Source: Pipra filicauda (Eukaryota > Chordata > Aves > Passeriformes > Pipridae). From it: DNA of 64,000 nucleotides. The DNA is taken from positions 1,984,001 through 2,048,000 of the forward strand of contig NW_024104554.1 of NCBI RefSeq assembly GCF_003945595.2, given 5' to 3'. The notes below the pieces were generated by a model, which had not been told where the DNA came from, did no database searches, and saw only the letters and a program-made list of their open reading frames with translations. Shown in pieces: positions 43,321-55,699 of this stretch. A program made the translations under genes and the position numbers. The first letter of the stretch is position 1, and the number at the start of each line of letters is the position of its first letter.

Positions 43321-46300
43321 TTTGGTTTAGCATAAAATTATATGAAATTTTTAACAGTTAAGTGCTTTTAAGACACAGAATATTAAATTTTTTTCCAAGG
43401 GTATTTAAAAACGGTAAATAGAAAAAATTCCCTATTAAATATGAAACACACATGCTATTATATTCATGTGTATCCCATTATAAAATTATGAATCCGAGTA
43501 ACTGAACAACTGCCCTGACCTCCTGGACATGACACAGAGGTTATAAAAATATGGAGCTTTTTTCCCCACACAAAATTGTTTTCTCAAACATGGTATAACC
43601 TCTATATAATGACTCAAACCACACCCTTCCAGATTCCTTCCATAGCAGTCACAGAAACACTAGGACAGAAAGAAGCTCTTGAAGTTATCTAACCCAAAGT
43701 TTAAGATTTCCCATTGGCATCCAGATGCGTGACCAATTCAGCTGACTCAGTGCTCATCTGTGCTTCAGATGTGGGTAGAGGTAGCAGTGACTGGTGTGGC
43801 CCACAGTGGTGATCTACAGGTTGCCTCCTTTCCCTTCCTTCCCCCACATTTCCCCTGTGAGTTGAATGTACAGCAGATGCAGGAGAGAGGCCAAGGATCT
43901 CCTGGACACTCTTATTAAAGGCAGCTGACCCACTTTGGTCAAAACATTGGCCCATACTTCCCATGTCTGCTTCTTGATGTTTTCATCTGGTCATTTCCTC
44001 TCAAACTGTTAGCAGGAACAGGTAATTCTTACTCATATTTACAGACTGAAAGAAGATAGTTTACCAATTTTTTAAGTTCCCAGTTTACCTGTCCAGTTAT
44101 AATTGAACCAATTCATCTAGGCAAACCCCAACTATTGCAAGCCTAAAGAGACCACTACTACTGTTAAAAAATCCCTACTTGTAGCACAGTAGCATGCTTT
44201 TATTCCAGCTAGTAACTTTCTAAGTTTGGCATTAAAAATGGGGAATAATCATATTAAATGTATGAATTTTGAACAAAAAAGAAAATCAAATCCCTCATTA
44301 TACTGCGATATATTGAGTTCCCCATTAAATTTCTAAATTTTAAATTGCTATATAAAAAAAAAAAAAAAGGAATTAAAATACCACATTAAAATCAGATGTT
44401 TCTGATGCAGAGAAGTCCCACACAGTCGAAGCAGTCAGATTTCCAGTGGCACTCACACCAGAAGCCAGAGTTGTTCAAACGTGAAATGAACCCCAAGGAC
44501 AGCTCCCAGCTAACTTCAAATTTTCCACCAAGAACACTCACCTTTGACCATGGTACTGAAGGCACCTTTGAAAGCTGGTACTGAAGGAAATTGGGAGTCT
44601 GTGATGTTCCACAGCAGACCTCACAACCTCAGAGTGCTAACACCTGCATAATCTGTGAGACTAAAATTCTGATTCCACAGCAAATGGCAGTTTCAGCAAA
44701 GGAGACAAAGGCACCTTTATAGTTATCCAAAGACTACAGAAGAACGTCAATGTTCCTCTCTGTGACTCAGTTTTCCTTCTCCTAAACTCTGGTAACTCCT
44801 TCTGCCTCCAGGACTAGGCTTCTCAACCACGTCTGCACATCACAATTCATTCAATGATTTCCTTTAATTGTGGGACAAACAACAGACCATCAGTTCTCAG
44901 CTACAGGACTACAAATACTGATCAACATCTGCATTTCCACTTCAATAAAACTATTTTCCAAAAGTCGCTACTTGTGCAGAGGTCAGTAGGTAACAGAAAT
45001 GGGATTGACACAAACTCGGCCAAAATTACGGGGTAGTGCAGCATTCAGATCTGAGGGCACAGTATCCATACACTGAGCTCCCAAGGGAGCACATGCTGCC
45101 AAGTTTTTTCAGCTCCACCACCCTAAGAACTGTAAAGCTGATTGACATACCTTCTCCTTAGGTATGTGTGTGCACTATAACTGCAGCAACATCAGGATTC
45201 TTCATTCTTAACACTGGAGAGAGAATAAGCCAATGAACATTTTATCATAGGAAACAGAAGCTGAATCAAGGAGACTGATTTCCAAGGAACTGTGACTCAT
45301 GGAGAAAGCTTAGTCCAAGCAGCAATGTCTCTGAGAAAGCCTTGAAGTCTGAAAATTAAACTCAAAAAACCAACACCAAAACAAGAGAAACTGTGAAAGC
45401 AAAGCCCATGAATGTCTATAAACCTCTTGTGTCCACATCACTTAGTGAATATTGCTGTGTAATGCCCAATTGAGTCTTCTTCCACCTATAATTACAGAAT
45501 TCCCATTGGGAAGTAAATCTTGCTGAAATTTGATATAAAGACTCTTCCAGGTGTGCAGAGAAAAGACAAGATAAAAGAATGTAGAAGGTAGAAGGTTCAT
45601 TTACTTTTTTTTCCTCCTGTATATAAAGAAGGCTCCATTACAAAGAAAAAAAAATAGTAAAATTTGTTTTCCATACAAGTTATGCCTATGAAACACAGAC
45701 TGTAGGTTTTTTTTTTTTAAGAGGTGTCTACAGTGGGTATGAATGAAGCAGGTATTCATATTATGACAGCTTCCCATCACATGCTGTAAGCCATGGAAGA
45801 AGTCTATATCAACACTTGATCATTATTTCTTTTAATGTATATTTGGTTTTATTAATAGGTAACAGTCCTGTTCTATACAAGTTTTATTCTTAAATTTATC
45901 GAAGAAAATCACCTAAATCATGTGCCATAGAATAATAAAGGAAGTACAGAGGTTTAGTCAGAAAATTAATATGAAGCCCAGTTCCTGGCTCAGTTAAAGT
46001 TCGGGGAAATTCTATTACCCACAGCAACCCAAACAAGGTCAGATCCGCAGGGATGCACATTTTTCAGAATGCATAGAGAATCCACTTCCCCAAAAGCTAG
46101 TTGGCTTTTTTTTCTCACACCAAGCAGCATCCTGCTCAAAGTCAGAGAACAACACAGCAGCCATAAGCCCTGAACAAGAAGCAATCTACAGAGACACCCC
46201 AAAAACATGGCTGAAGATTGGTTTTCTAGTCTTTCTTTCTAAAGGCTATTATTTACAACACTTCTTCACCTAGAGTGTATTCCTGCTCAGTACATCATCT

Positions 46301-46442
46301 AGAGGAGGGGAAAAGAGGTAGAAAGCACAGATTGCATCTGCAAAATTGTCCAAGGGATCCTGACCACAGTGCAACCAGAAAGCACTGTTAAATTTTTAAT
46401 ATTTATGTTCTTCCCCTCTACAGTTGTTATTGCAAGGCAAAA

Positions 46443-47375
46443 TAGAGAATCACTGTTTGATAGACTCATTCAGGTTGGCAGGAGGTCATGTAGTTCAACC
46501 TGCTGCTCAAAGCCAGGTCAGCTACCAGATGAGACCAGGCTGCTTTATCTACTGAGATACTGAAAATCTCTAAAGACAGACTGCATGACCTTGCCAGGCA
46601 TCCTGTTTCCTTGCTTTGTTGTCCTCCTAGAAAAAAAAATTGCCCTTATATCTAGTTAGAACCACCCTTACTTCAGTTAGGAGCACAGCCTGCTGTCCTG
46701 TCACCTTGACAGCCTGCCAGCAGGCAGAAGCACATTGCCATCAGGCCCCCATGAGGCATCTCTTCTCCAGGCCAAACAACCTCAGCTCCGTCAGACTCTC
46801 CTCCAGCGCAGCGCTACCACCCTCTGACATTCTGGCAGCCTTGTGCTGAACTTGTTCAGTTTTATCCACATCTCTTGTACTTGGGCGGGATGGAGTGTGG
46901 ACACAAAACTGGAAGCAATACTCAAGGTGTGGGCTGACAAGTGCTGAGTGAAGAGGAACCCTTCCCTCGGAGAAGACATTCCTTCCCGGGTGCACAACCT
47001 TGCCATCGTTATTGTTGAATTCCACAGAGTTCCTTCCAGCCAGCTCCTCACCCTGCTCAGGTCCTTCTGAATGACAATCCAGATCTCAAGCACATCCACC
47101 ACCCACCTCTTTTTCCGTTTGGTGTCACCTGCAAACTTCACGAGCAAGGGCTGGTACACTTCCACATCATGCATAATATTAAACAGGACACATCCTGTGA
47201 CAGACAGCTGGGGCACTCCACTGGTTACCAGCCTCAAGTTATAACCAACTAGTCATCTCTAAAACTAACCATCCCACCAGGTTTCCACTCATCTAGCAGA
47301 ACACCCACCCAGATTAGAATGACATTCTGCAAAAGACCTTGCTGAATCCAGCATGAGCATATAGTCTTATTAAGC
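46443..47375 (-). mobile_element. CR1 LINE fragment, longest copy in the window
   Basis: About 0.9 kb, complement of CR1: CATTCAGGTTGGCAGGAGGT at the 3' end, then CTTCTCCAGGCCAAACAACC, CACAAAACTGGAAGCAATAC, GGTGTCACCTGCAAACTTCA and GGGGCACTCCACTGGTTACC, fading out near AAAGACCTTGCTGAA. It has stop codons and frameshifts in the CR1 frame. Same orientation as ARHGEF10. Confidence 0.88.
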
Positions 47376-50300
47376 TTGGTAGCAATATACTTACTTTACA
47401 AATAGAAAAGCTATGGCCTACAAATTTTAAGGAATGAGAGGAGTGTGGATAAAAATGTATTGAAACCAGGAAAGGGAAGACATTCCTGAAAATGCATGTA
47501 GGGCACCTAACTTTTAGTGAATGAGCCTTGCTCCCATCTTTTGTCCTGGTAACTGTTTTAATACCCAAAGGAAGAAGATGGGCATCACCCCAGGTTTTGG
47601 AGGCCATCCTGGAAGCCAAGAGTACCATAACAAAATGCAAGAATCCGAAGAATTAAAAGTGAACAATGGTATCATATGCTTTAAGTCAAGACTGATTTGA
47701 TTTGTTCTGTGCCACACAAACTAGAGAACTGAGTTACTGAGTCAAGACAATGATCTTCCATCTCGCACATGGAAGCAAAATAAAAATGTATGAATACTAA
47801 GAGCATTTTTCTTAATTTGCTCTATAATTTGATTGTAATCAAGTAACTTCATATGGAAAAGTAATTTTATTTTTGTAACTTCCTTTTTTAAACTTAATTC
47901 AGATAGTCCCTTTCTATACTGGATATCAAGTATTGCTTTAATTGGAAATATCCTCAGCAATGCTTGTATTTTTTAGTCAGAGAAGATCCTCATATGCTGC
48001 AATTGTGATGTAAACCAAAAGTGGAGGAAATGTTATTTGTTTATGGATACAGTCAATAAGCATTTTTTTCCCCACTAAAAAAGCAAAGAAAGTCCTGTTC
48101 CAACTTGCATTAAATTCATGCATCCTAGTTTTACAAGGTGTAGGTTGCCTTTCAAGATACTGATGACAACTGATGAAAATTTCCACCAAGGTCTTTCCAA
48201 TGATACAAGTGAAAGGATACCCTGAAATGAATATTCAGTTACTACTGCTGCCTGCAAACTAAGTCCTGACAGAGACACTTCTACTAAACATTTTCAGCTC
48301 TTTGGGTATTACTGTCCTTGGAAAAGTAACTATGCTGTTTCTCATCAAGGACAACACATTACACCTGATCATTACAAAAGCATCAAAATGAACAAATTAT
48401 TTCACCTCATGAATAAAGTTATTAAGAATATAAGTACAGTCTTATTTCTGAGTTTCAAAAATATTTGGAGTAAAATATGGAAATACATATCTAATAATAA
48501 TAAAGTCATAATGCATACTCTAGAAAAATAACAAAATTTTCTTTGATTTTCTTTTTATAACACCAAAATTTTATTCAAATGAATCAGAAATCAGGTAATG
48601 AAGTTTTTAAATAATCAATTACAGCAAGAAAGAAAAATAGTAATAGCACCTGCAAAGAACAGCCCTTCTTTTCAAAAAATATATAACAGAAGGTGGTTTC
48701 CATGGAAGTGTAAGTTCTGCATCTAGTCCTAACATCAGCAGTCTTCACTCTTTCCTTGATTTGGAAATGATCTACTAGACCTTCTTCTTCTCAGCTTTCT
48801 GCAGTTCAAAAGTGAGCCCACAGTTTGCGACAATATTAAATATTATGTATAACATTCTAAAAGAAAACTGAGGATGAGTCAGTGAGTGCCTCAAAAAGGT
48901 GAAAAATATAAAGATGAGAGACATAAGCTCAAGACTCACAGTCTTGCTAGATATCCTAGCAGGATATCTAAATATTGCCATCTACTTTCCAATAACTTAC
49001 TATCCCAGTTTAGAGATGAGGAAATAATGTTTACCCTCTTTCTTGAAGTTTCTGTATCAATAAGGACAAAAATATTCATATGATTTCTGCAATTTTTTAA
49101 TGCATTTTAAGGAAAAAAAAGATTGCAGAACAAAAACAAGAGTGAATGTTTGACCTTGGATCCTAATAGTTCACATTCATGGTTGAGTCCCAAGTAACAA
49201 GTATTGTACAGTACAGTAAGTCACTGAAACAGATTTTCCCAAGATAATGCCCCCATTCAGCAGCACGTAAGTAGAACAATTTATTTTGCTCTGCTTAACT
49301 GCTTCACCCACGCATTTGACATTAAGCTTCAGGCTTCCTGACTGAGCAGTGAACATGTAGGACATGAATCGATGTTGTGCAGTTATGCATCACTTCCCAC
49401 AGTCCTGCTGATTCAGGCATTTCAGAATAAAACATGAATCAAGTTTTTGATCTAAAAACACAAGTCTGAAAACATATTTTTGAAATCTTGTTTAGCATTA
49501 CTTGTCATCACTCCTTTAAAAACAAGTTGTACTTTTACATCTTCCTGGTTTCAAAATAATCCAAAATATTTTGGTGCAAGTAAAACTTGCACCAAACGTC
49601 CAACTGATTTAAATCTCAAAAGATGGTAATAATGCAGCAGTTTCCTTCCATGCATATATGACAGAACTTGAGTCACTGAGATTCTGCTCTCTGCAAACCA
49701 CACATGCAAACACACAATGACATTACCGACAAAGATTTGAAACAAAAAATACCAGAAAGAATATTAAGAAATACTTGTATAGGTCCATAATGAGAATTCT
49801 CATTTACCTTGCTCACGTGCTTCCTCTCCTTACTATGAAGAGCACCACCTTGGCATAACATACCTGCACTCTCCCTAAGTAATTCTCAAGGTTCAGTTTA
49901 TGAATTCCTGATAATTTCAAAGCATCCAGGCTTGCAGCTTTTCTACTTGTTCAAACTACTTCCAGATTCAGAAATTAATTTACCAATATAATTTTTCCAC
50001 TAACAGATGCAATAATAAGAATGACTTTGTATGAATAGGAATGGGAGTGGGAAAAAATATCTGCCATGAATGCTGATTTTAACAAGATATGGTCTTGGAT
50101 ACAAAAAATGCCTCCCTCACACCTTGTAGAATATGTTCAAAATGAAAAACTAATTCATACCACTATCAGTGCAGCCTCGTTTATTACCCCATTATAAGAT
50201 ACAAAGTGTTCAAAAAGTAGGACTCACTCAACAATTGCATTCACAGTGTTTAAAACACTGTAACTCCAAAGAAGTTTCTCTGAGGTACAACTGCTGCAAT

Positions 50301-51006
50301 AGATATCCCACAAGAAGCATCCAAGGATAGCCCGTAAATGCACTTGCAGCTCAAAAAAAAATCAGAAAGCTGAACTTACAGAAAGACTGTTTAAAGAAAT
50401 ACCTTTAAATTTAGAGGCCATAAGATAACTCCACATGAGATTCCTTCTCCAATTCTAAACTAAAATTGTAAAATGAAAATACATAATTAAAGAAAAAAAG
50501 TAAAACAGAAGTCACTTTACATAAGTGTAAAGAAAATTCCTAGAAAATATGAAGAAAATAAGTACTACACACTGCTCATTTCTCCATCCCATACAAAACT
50601 GAGAGCAGTGTAGTACTACAGATGCAATACTACAGATAAACTGGGTACAGCTCTGCACAATACACAAAGTTCAATCTGAAAGTCTGAATCAAAACTGCTC
50701 TTCCTTCTCCTGGACTGCAGATTTTGCTTCCTGGCTTCTTCAGAAATAGACTGAAGTTTATAAATTTTCAACAACAGATTCTAAAAATAATTTCTACATT
50801 ATATAGAAGCAGTTAATAGACTTCCTGTTTTACAAATGAGTAACGTGCTATTCCCAGTTGCATTAAATTCCATTAACAATTATGAAGTTTGACAATAGCC
50901 TGTCAGGTTTTAGACTAGCTTATTTTTCTTCAAATGTTTATAAACTATGCAAGGACTCCTAAACAGCTCAGAATCAACTGAAGAACTCCTCTGGTGCTGA
51001 GATTTT

Positions 51007-51077
51007 TTCATAGAATCATAGAATGGTTTGGTTTGGAAGGGACCTTAGAGATCATCTAGTTCCAACCCCTCTGCCAT
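51007..51077 (-). mobile_element. CR1 LINE 3'-end fragment, well preserved
   Basis: The plus strand reads TCATAGAATCATAGAATGGT, then TTGGAAGGGACCTTAGAGAT and CATCTAGTTCCAACCCC: the complement of the CR1 terminus with two 8-bp ATTCTATG tail units. Only about 70 bp and the closest to consensus of the copies here. Confidence 0.93.
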
Positions 51078-51080
51078 GCA

Positions 51081-51610
51081 TGAGTCAGAGACATTTTCAC
51101 AGTATTCTATGCTAGGAAAGGATTTTTGCAATCTACTGATGAGTGAAACCACAGCCTATCTGCCGAGTATAAGCATAGCTCGGGGTCAGAGAGAACTCCT
51201 GGGCACAGAGAGAGGGAGCCAACCCCCTTTTCAGTGCTGTGGTGTGCTCACCACTGGCCCGTCAGAGCCAATAGCACAAGATTTGCACGTTTGGCCTCCA
51301 TGCCTCAGAGCTGCGATGCCAGCATGCACACCAGTCCTGCAGCACTGGGGCTTCTCTCCATATCCTGCAGTGTCCAATACATAGGATCCTGCTGGTTCCG
51401 GGCACTCATCCAGGAGATGATGGACAGCACATTGCTCAAGCATTTGTCTGCTTCCATGGTCTTTTCTCCCACCACATCCATCTGCGCGTATCAGCCACAG
51501 AAGTCCCACACACTGGACACCCAGTGCCATCACAAGACACCTGTCGTCACCCACACAGTAGGTCATGTCCCATGTACAGTGCCACAGGTAAGCTATGAAA
51601 TCCACTGAAT
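51081..51610. other. Unassigned GC-richer block beside a CR1 end
   Basis: About 530 bp with higher GC and scattered CpG than its surroundings, open on both strands for about 124 codons over 51231-51608 without any domain I recognise. A good donor-like CACAG|GTAAGC occurs on the plus strand near 51589. Possibly an old LTR or an unrecognised repeat; no gene function supported. Confidence 0.4.
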
Positions 51611-53322
51611 ATATTATAAAACCCTTGAAACCTCACTGTAAAACCTTCAGAGGTATCAGATTTCAAGGTAAAATCTAAAGAACTACTGTTCATAACCAGA
51701 TAAACACATGTAACTAGTTCATGGACTACTGTGCCAGAGGGTGAAAGAAAAAAAGACAAGATGGATTAAACAAAGCAAGTCAGACAGATTATCAAGATCA
51801 AACAGATCACCCAAGTGAAAAGAATGAAGTGCCCATTGAAGAAAACATTTGAAAAGCCAGAACCCCTGCCTGAATAATAGGCTTGAACTTGTAGGCACCC
51901 AACATGTCCCATGTTCAGGCAATAAATCTGTGTCTCCTGAGCACCAACAGAAAATTTTTAAAAATGTAATACTTAATTTCTACTGCAGAACAGATTGCTC
52001 ATTGGACTTCACCAAGTGGAGTGAAGGTTATGGGAAAAAAATTACTTTCTTTACAATAAAAATCACCACAAAGTCACACATGGTGGTATAATCTTACTGT
52101 AGTTATTTAGCATGAACAGTTCTTAACCAATCTTTTTTTTATTTCTTGACCCATGCAAGAAAAAAAAAAAACTACACCTTTTTATACTAACAGTTAAATT
52201 GTGCAACTGAAAAAAAGATGCTCCTTACATTGTAATTGAACAATTTCAAACCTGCCAGCACAAGGTAAAAACCATGATCTTAGTAGCTTTGGGAAAGAAA
52301 GAAGTGGAAAAAAAAAAAAAGGATCGAATATATAAATGAAAGAGGGCAGAATTCAGAATGGATAAAATTGTTTTGGTCAAAAATACATGCACCTCCTAAA
52401 GTTCTTTAAAATAAGCCTTTGCCGTGAACAAATTATTAATAGCTGCTTTTCCAAGCAGCTGGTACTGCCTACTGACACAGTCTGCTCACTCACTTGCCCA
52501 GGTGAATGACTGGACAATCTCTGAAAGCTGTTCTTGCCTCACCTTGTAAGCACAGGGCATCTTGCAAACGCAACTATAGGGTCTGGGATCACCACAAACA
52601 ACTATATAACTTCTCCTCTCAACAGTTGCACCGTGAATTACAAAGAAACCAAAGACAATTTTAAAACCTCCTTGGAAAATAAAATACATTAAAGGGCAGT
52701 TGTTACTGTGAAGCACATTTTCCCCTGTTTTAAGACAGTCAATTCAATTGCAGATGCCAACTGAAAACCTGTGGTCGGCACCGGCTTTGAAAAACGGGGA
52801 AGGAAAAACTCCAGCCCCCATGGGAGCTGGATTTTTCATAGCCTTGTCCGTATCTGATGGAGAGGGGAGGGAAGCTGGAGCCGGCGGCGCACACGCGAGA
52901 AACCCCTCGCGAAAACCTGGGGGAAAAAACTTCCCCAGTTCAAGAGCGAGAAGTTTGGCCAAAGCGCCGATGCGTTTTAGGGACCCCTCGCTTCAGCAAC
53001 CCGCCTTGCACGAGCAAAACCTCTTTAATGACAGATCTCACCCCCTGGGTTTCCCTCTCCTCCCCCGGGCCGTGCCCAGCCGCCGCCACGGGCCCCCCGC
53101 AGCCCCAGCGAGGCTGCCCCGGCCCCCCGAGGGGCGTCTCCGCACCCAACACCGAGCCCACCCTCCGAGGACCAAACTTTCCGTGACTAACACGGGAGCA
53201 GGACCTCGGTCCGGAGCGAACACCCACCTCCTCTGCCGGAGCCGCCGCCAGGCGCTCGGAGGCGGCCGCCGCCCGGCCCGGCCCGCTCCGCTCCGCTCCG
53301 GCGGCTGCCCCGCTGCGCGGAC

Positions 53323-53328
53323 ACGTCA
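53323..53328. promoter_or_regulatory. CRE-type ACGTCA motif in the CpG island
   Basis: ACGTCA on the plus strand (TGACGT on the minus strand), a CREB/ATF half-site with the flanking context of a common core-promoter element. It lies about 95 bases upstream of the proposed exon 1 donor. Functional use is inferred only. Confidence 0.4.
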
Positions 53329-53565
53329 CTCGCCCGCCGCGGAGCTCGCAGTGGCCGCCGAGGGGAGCTCCTGAGCCCCGGCGGGAGCCGCCCGGCCCCG
53401 CCTCGCCGCGGCCCCGCTGCCGTCACCGCCCGCCCGGGGCCGCCGCTCCCGGCCCCCGCCTCCGCCAGGGCCCGCCGGCTCCCGGTTGGCGCAGCCGGGC
53501 GGGCTGGGGCGGGGCGGGCCGGGCAGAGCGTGTTCCCCCCGGACCCCGCCGCATTCCTGCCGCCG

Positions 53566-53571
53566 CACGTG
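53566..53571. promoter_or_regulatory. E-box CACGTG in the CpG island
   Basis: Perfect palindromic CACGTG, preceded by GT on the minus strand to give GTCACGTG, the form preferred by USF and MiT/TFE-type bHLH factors. It is about 340 bases upstream of the proposed exon 1 donor. Binding is an inference. Confidence 0.45.
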
Positions 53572-53645
53572 ACACCGCTCGGGGCAGTAGCACATCCCGG
53601 GGCCCTGCTGCGGGGGGGGCGTCGGTGTAACGGGGGGAGAGCGGA

Positions 53646-54369
53646 GGTCTCTGGGGATGGAGAACTGGGCACACGAGCGACGGTACTGCTTTTCCCCTCA
53701 GCTTCACGCTCACGAATAGCCCCTGAGCACGCCAGGGTGCACACTGGGCCACAGCGCTATACTGGAATTTAATCTTCTTTATCACTTGAAACCCTGTTTT
53801 CAGAATTAAAGGCTGTCTAGAGGCGCTGGCACCTCACAACGAGTCTTTTTGCTCTTTCCCCATCCTTGTTGTGTGATGGTCCTCCCAGGGAGCATCGCTG
53901 CAGACTACTGACCAAGCCAACCACACAGCCACCCACACATGGAATGCACGTGTGCTGTACAAGTATGGAATTCTTATCCTGGAAGTAACACCAACGACTT
54001 GTACATTCAGGACAACGTGCCCCTTCCTTAAAATAAAAAAGAAAACTTTACAAGATGCAATTATTTTGAAAATGTATCCCTTTACACATCTGCCACACAT
54101 TGAAGAAAATAAATGCTCTTAAGTACATTATAAGTTCTTAAATACATCATAAGTCATTACAACTCTTTAATATTGTTAAATATTATTTGAAATCTTTGGA
54201 CTACTTTTAAGAATGAAAACTTTGAGCTAAATGCTGTTCAAAGAGCCATACATCATCCACCAGTGATCCTTGCCTATTTCAGTGCACCAATGCTACAGCC
54301 AGTAATAAAATATGCCAAATATGCCCAAATACGTAAATTCATTATCATCACATGAAAACATTAGTAGTA
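53646..54369. other. Intergenic, just upstream of the CpG island
   Basis: GC falls off after 53700; otherwise unique sequence. No exon, repeat or RNA gene recognised. Confidence 0.7.
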
Positions 54370-54383
54370 AATGATGGCATCCA
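54370..54383. repeat. Target-site duplication of the RTE-like element, tail side
   Basis: AATGATGGCATCCA, directly next to the trinucleotide tail; identical to 54850-54863. Confidence 0.8.
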
Positions 54384-54849
54384 TCATCATCATCACCATC
54401 ATGGCTAGGCTTCACAAATGAAGATTTGGGAAGGGCACTACCCACGTTTGTTACAAGCGCGCTGGTGGCTAAAAAGGCCAATACGAGATAGGCACGTCCG
54501 GTTACAAAAGGCACAGCAGAAAGACTCCTTAGGTGGTATATTCTGCAAGACACAGTTCTTTCTGCGTTGTTTTTTCTCCTCCAGAGTGATCCTGCGTGCT
54601 TTCTCAAAAGCATCAGCAGCGTTATAGATGATGTGTCTCCAGACCTCCCGATTGGAGGCCAGAGTAGACCAGTTATGGTGATCAATATGGCCAAGGCTGA
54701 GATGTTGTTTCAGGGAGTCTTTGTATCTCCTCTTTGGGGCTCCTCTCATGCGGCAGCTGGTGGCAAGTTCACCATAGAGCACGATCTTAGGGAGGCAGTG
54801 GTCCTTCATCCTGGAGACGTGTCCTGCCCAACACAGCTGTGTTCTCAGC
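54384..54849 (-). mobile_element. RTE-like LINE insertion, 5'-truncated, with intact ORF end, tail and target-site duplication
   Basis: 466 bp. On the minus strand it starts inside the C-terminal coding part, with CWAGHVSRMKDHCLPK, VLYGELATSCRMRGAPKRRY and KDSLKQHLSL. A C2HC finger follows (C-x2-C-x12-H-x3-C, with CNRTCLSRIGLFSHQRAC), then a stop near 54437, a 3' untranslated stretch of about 40 bases (CGAAGCCTAGCC-type, here GTGAAGCCTAGCC) and a tail of ATG units. About 135 codons stay open. Perfect 14-bp direct repeats AATGATGGCATCCA (54370-54383, 54850-54863) abut both ends. The assignment to the RTE clade, perhaps the avian AviRTE group, is inference. Confidence 0.85.
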
Positions 54850-54863
54850 AATGATGGCATCCA
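54850..54863. repeat. Target-site duplication of the RTE-like element, truncated 5' side
   Basis: AATGATGGCATCCA, directly next to the first recognisable element codon; identical to 54370-54383. Confidence 0.8.
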
Positions 54864-55689
54864 ACATTTGATGAATCCACCCTTTCCTACATTTTTCCTT
54901 TGTCTATAGTTTAACTACACACATTCACTATTATCCTTGTCTTCGTATGGGTTCATTCAATCTCAATTACAAATTAAGTATTTAAAAGTATTACTTTCAA
55001 AAAACGTTTCCATTTTCACAAAGTTATTTCTTTTTAGTGCAGTTCATCACAGTATGAACTCAAAATAGTTCTCACATAGCTCTATAGGTTCTATGCAAGA
55101 AAGAAAACAAAAAAATTGGGCCATATGTAAAGGTTAAGGACAGGAATACCATTATGGCATTCAGTTCAGCTTCCAGTAGAGACACCACTCTATCCTGTTG
55201 TTTCTGTAATTTTTTAAATGTGTAGCACTTCATTCACAGCCAGCTATAATTTCAGGAGCTGAAATGACAGGGAATCAGTCTTTAGCACACTGTTAAATAA
55301 GTCCTTATCATTAGAGGCCACGTTAAAGAACAGACACATATCTAGACCAAGTACAACTAGTTTGATTCTGTAATTAAAAATACCATTCACGAGCAATATC
55401 CTTCTCCTTTTGGCAGCCAGCTCACTATGTGCATTAAATTCTCCCTTTCATAATTACCTTCCACTGTTAGAGAGACAAAATTCAAATCCTTCCTAGAGTT
55501 CTTTTATGAACCTTTTTGATCTTTGACAACCACTTCTTTGATTCTGGTGACCATATGTAAATATCCTTCTCTAATTCAAATAAAAGGTCACTGTGGAAAC
55601 CTTGTTCAACAAATCCAACAATAGCAGATCAACTTGTAAAAAAGAAAAACTAACTTCCAAAATACCTTGCACTTTCCTACTATTTTCTA
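54864..55689. other. Intergenic unique sequence
   Basis: AT-rich; no recognised repeat or gene. Confidence 0.7.
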
Positions 55690-55699
55690 AGGCAGGAAT

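Larger units (their letters stand above)
24505..53227 (-). other. ARHGEF10 first intron (about 28.7 kb)
   Basis: Bounded by the proposed exon 1 donor (53227) and the first coding exon. It holds CR1 fragments near 26.2, 38.6, 42.9, 46.4-47.4 and 51.0 kb, an inverted repeat and a direct repeat at 32.2-33.9 kb, A/T-rich low complexity near 27.95, 38.7 and 39.45 kb, and an unassigned GC-rich block at 51.08-51.61 kb. The remaining stretches (24.5-26.1, 26.4-32.2, 33.9-38.5, 38.8-42.9, 43.4-46.4, 47.4-51.0, 51.6-52.8 kb) are unique AT-rich sequence with no supported gene. Confidence 0.7.
53228..53640 (-). other. ARHGEF10: Candidate 5'-untranslated exon 1 of ARHGEF10 inside the CpG island
   Basis: The 3' edge is placed at a donor-like GAG|GTGGGT read on the minus strand (intron starts at 53227). 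The upper limit is only the edge of the CpG-rich block; the transcription start is not determinable. No ATG lies in the frame that would run through this donor into the acceptor at 24472, so the exon is most simply non-coding. Placement follows from the usual layout of a non-coding exon 1 in a CpG island. No transcript evidence. Confidence 0.5.
52870..53645 (-). promoter_or_regulatory. ARHGEF10: CpG island promoter of ARHGEF10
   Basis: A sharply bounded block of about 0.8 kb with very high GC and dense CpG, in otherwise AT-rich sequence. It holds an SP1-type GC-box run (GGGGCGGGGCGGG, 53506-53518), a perfect E-box CACGTG (53566-53571) in a GTCACGTG context on the minus strand, and a CRE-type ACGTCA (53323-53328). 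No TATA box is evident. It lies immediately upstream of the long first intron of ARHGEF10, as expected for a broadly expressed gene. Transcription in the other direction is possible but I see no plus-strand gene to support it. Confidence 0.85.

Noticed and set aside
46791..47237. 148-codon minus-strand open frame
   Set aside because: Lies inside a degraded CR1 fragment; a remnant of the LINE, not a host gene.
52800..52840. Imperfect palindrome around CCCCCATGGGAG near the CpG-island edge
   Set aside because: Short and mismatched; within chance for this composition.
52748..53744. Long open frames on both strands across the CpG island
   Set aside because: They result from very high GC with few stop codons; the minus-strand frames open with GTG rather than ATG, and no domain or splice logic supports coding.
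53228..53744. CpG-island exon as the coding exon that supplies the ARHGEF10 N terminus
   Set aside because: The frame that would join in phase to 24471 is open but contains no ATG, and its product is a low-complexity Gly/Arg/Pro string.
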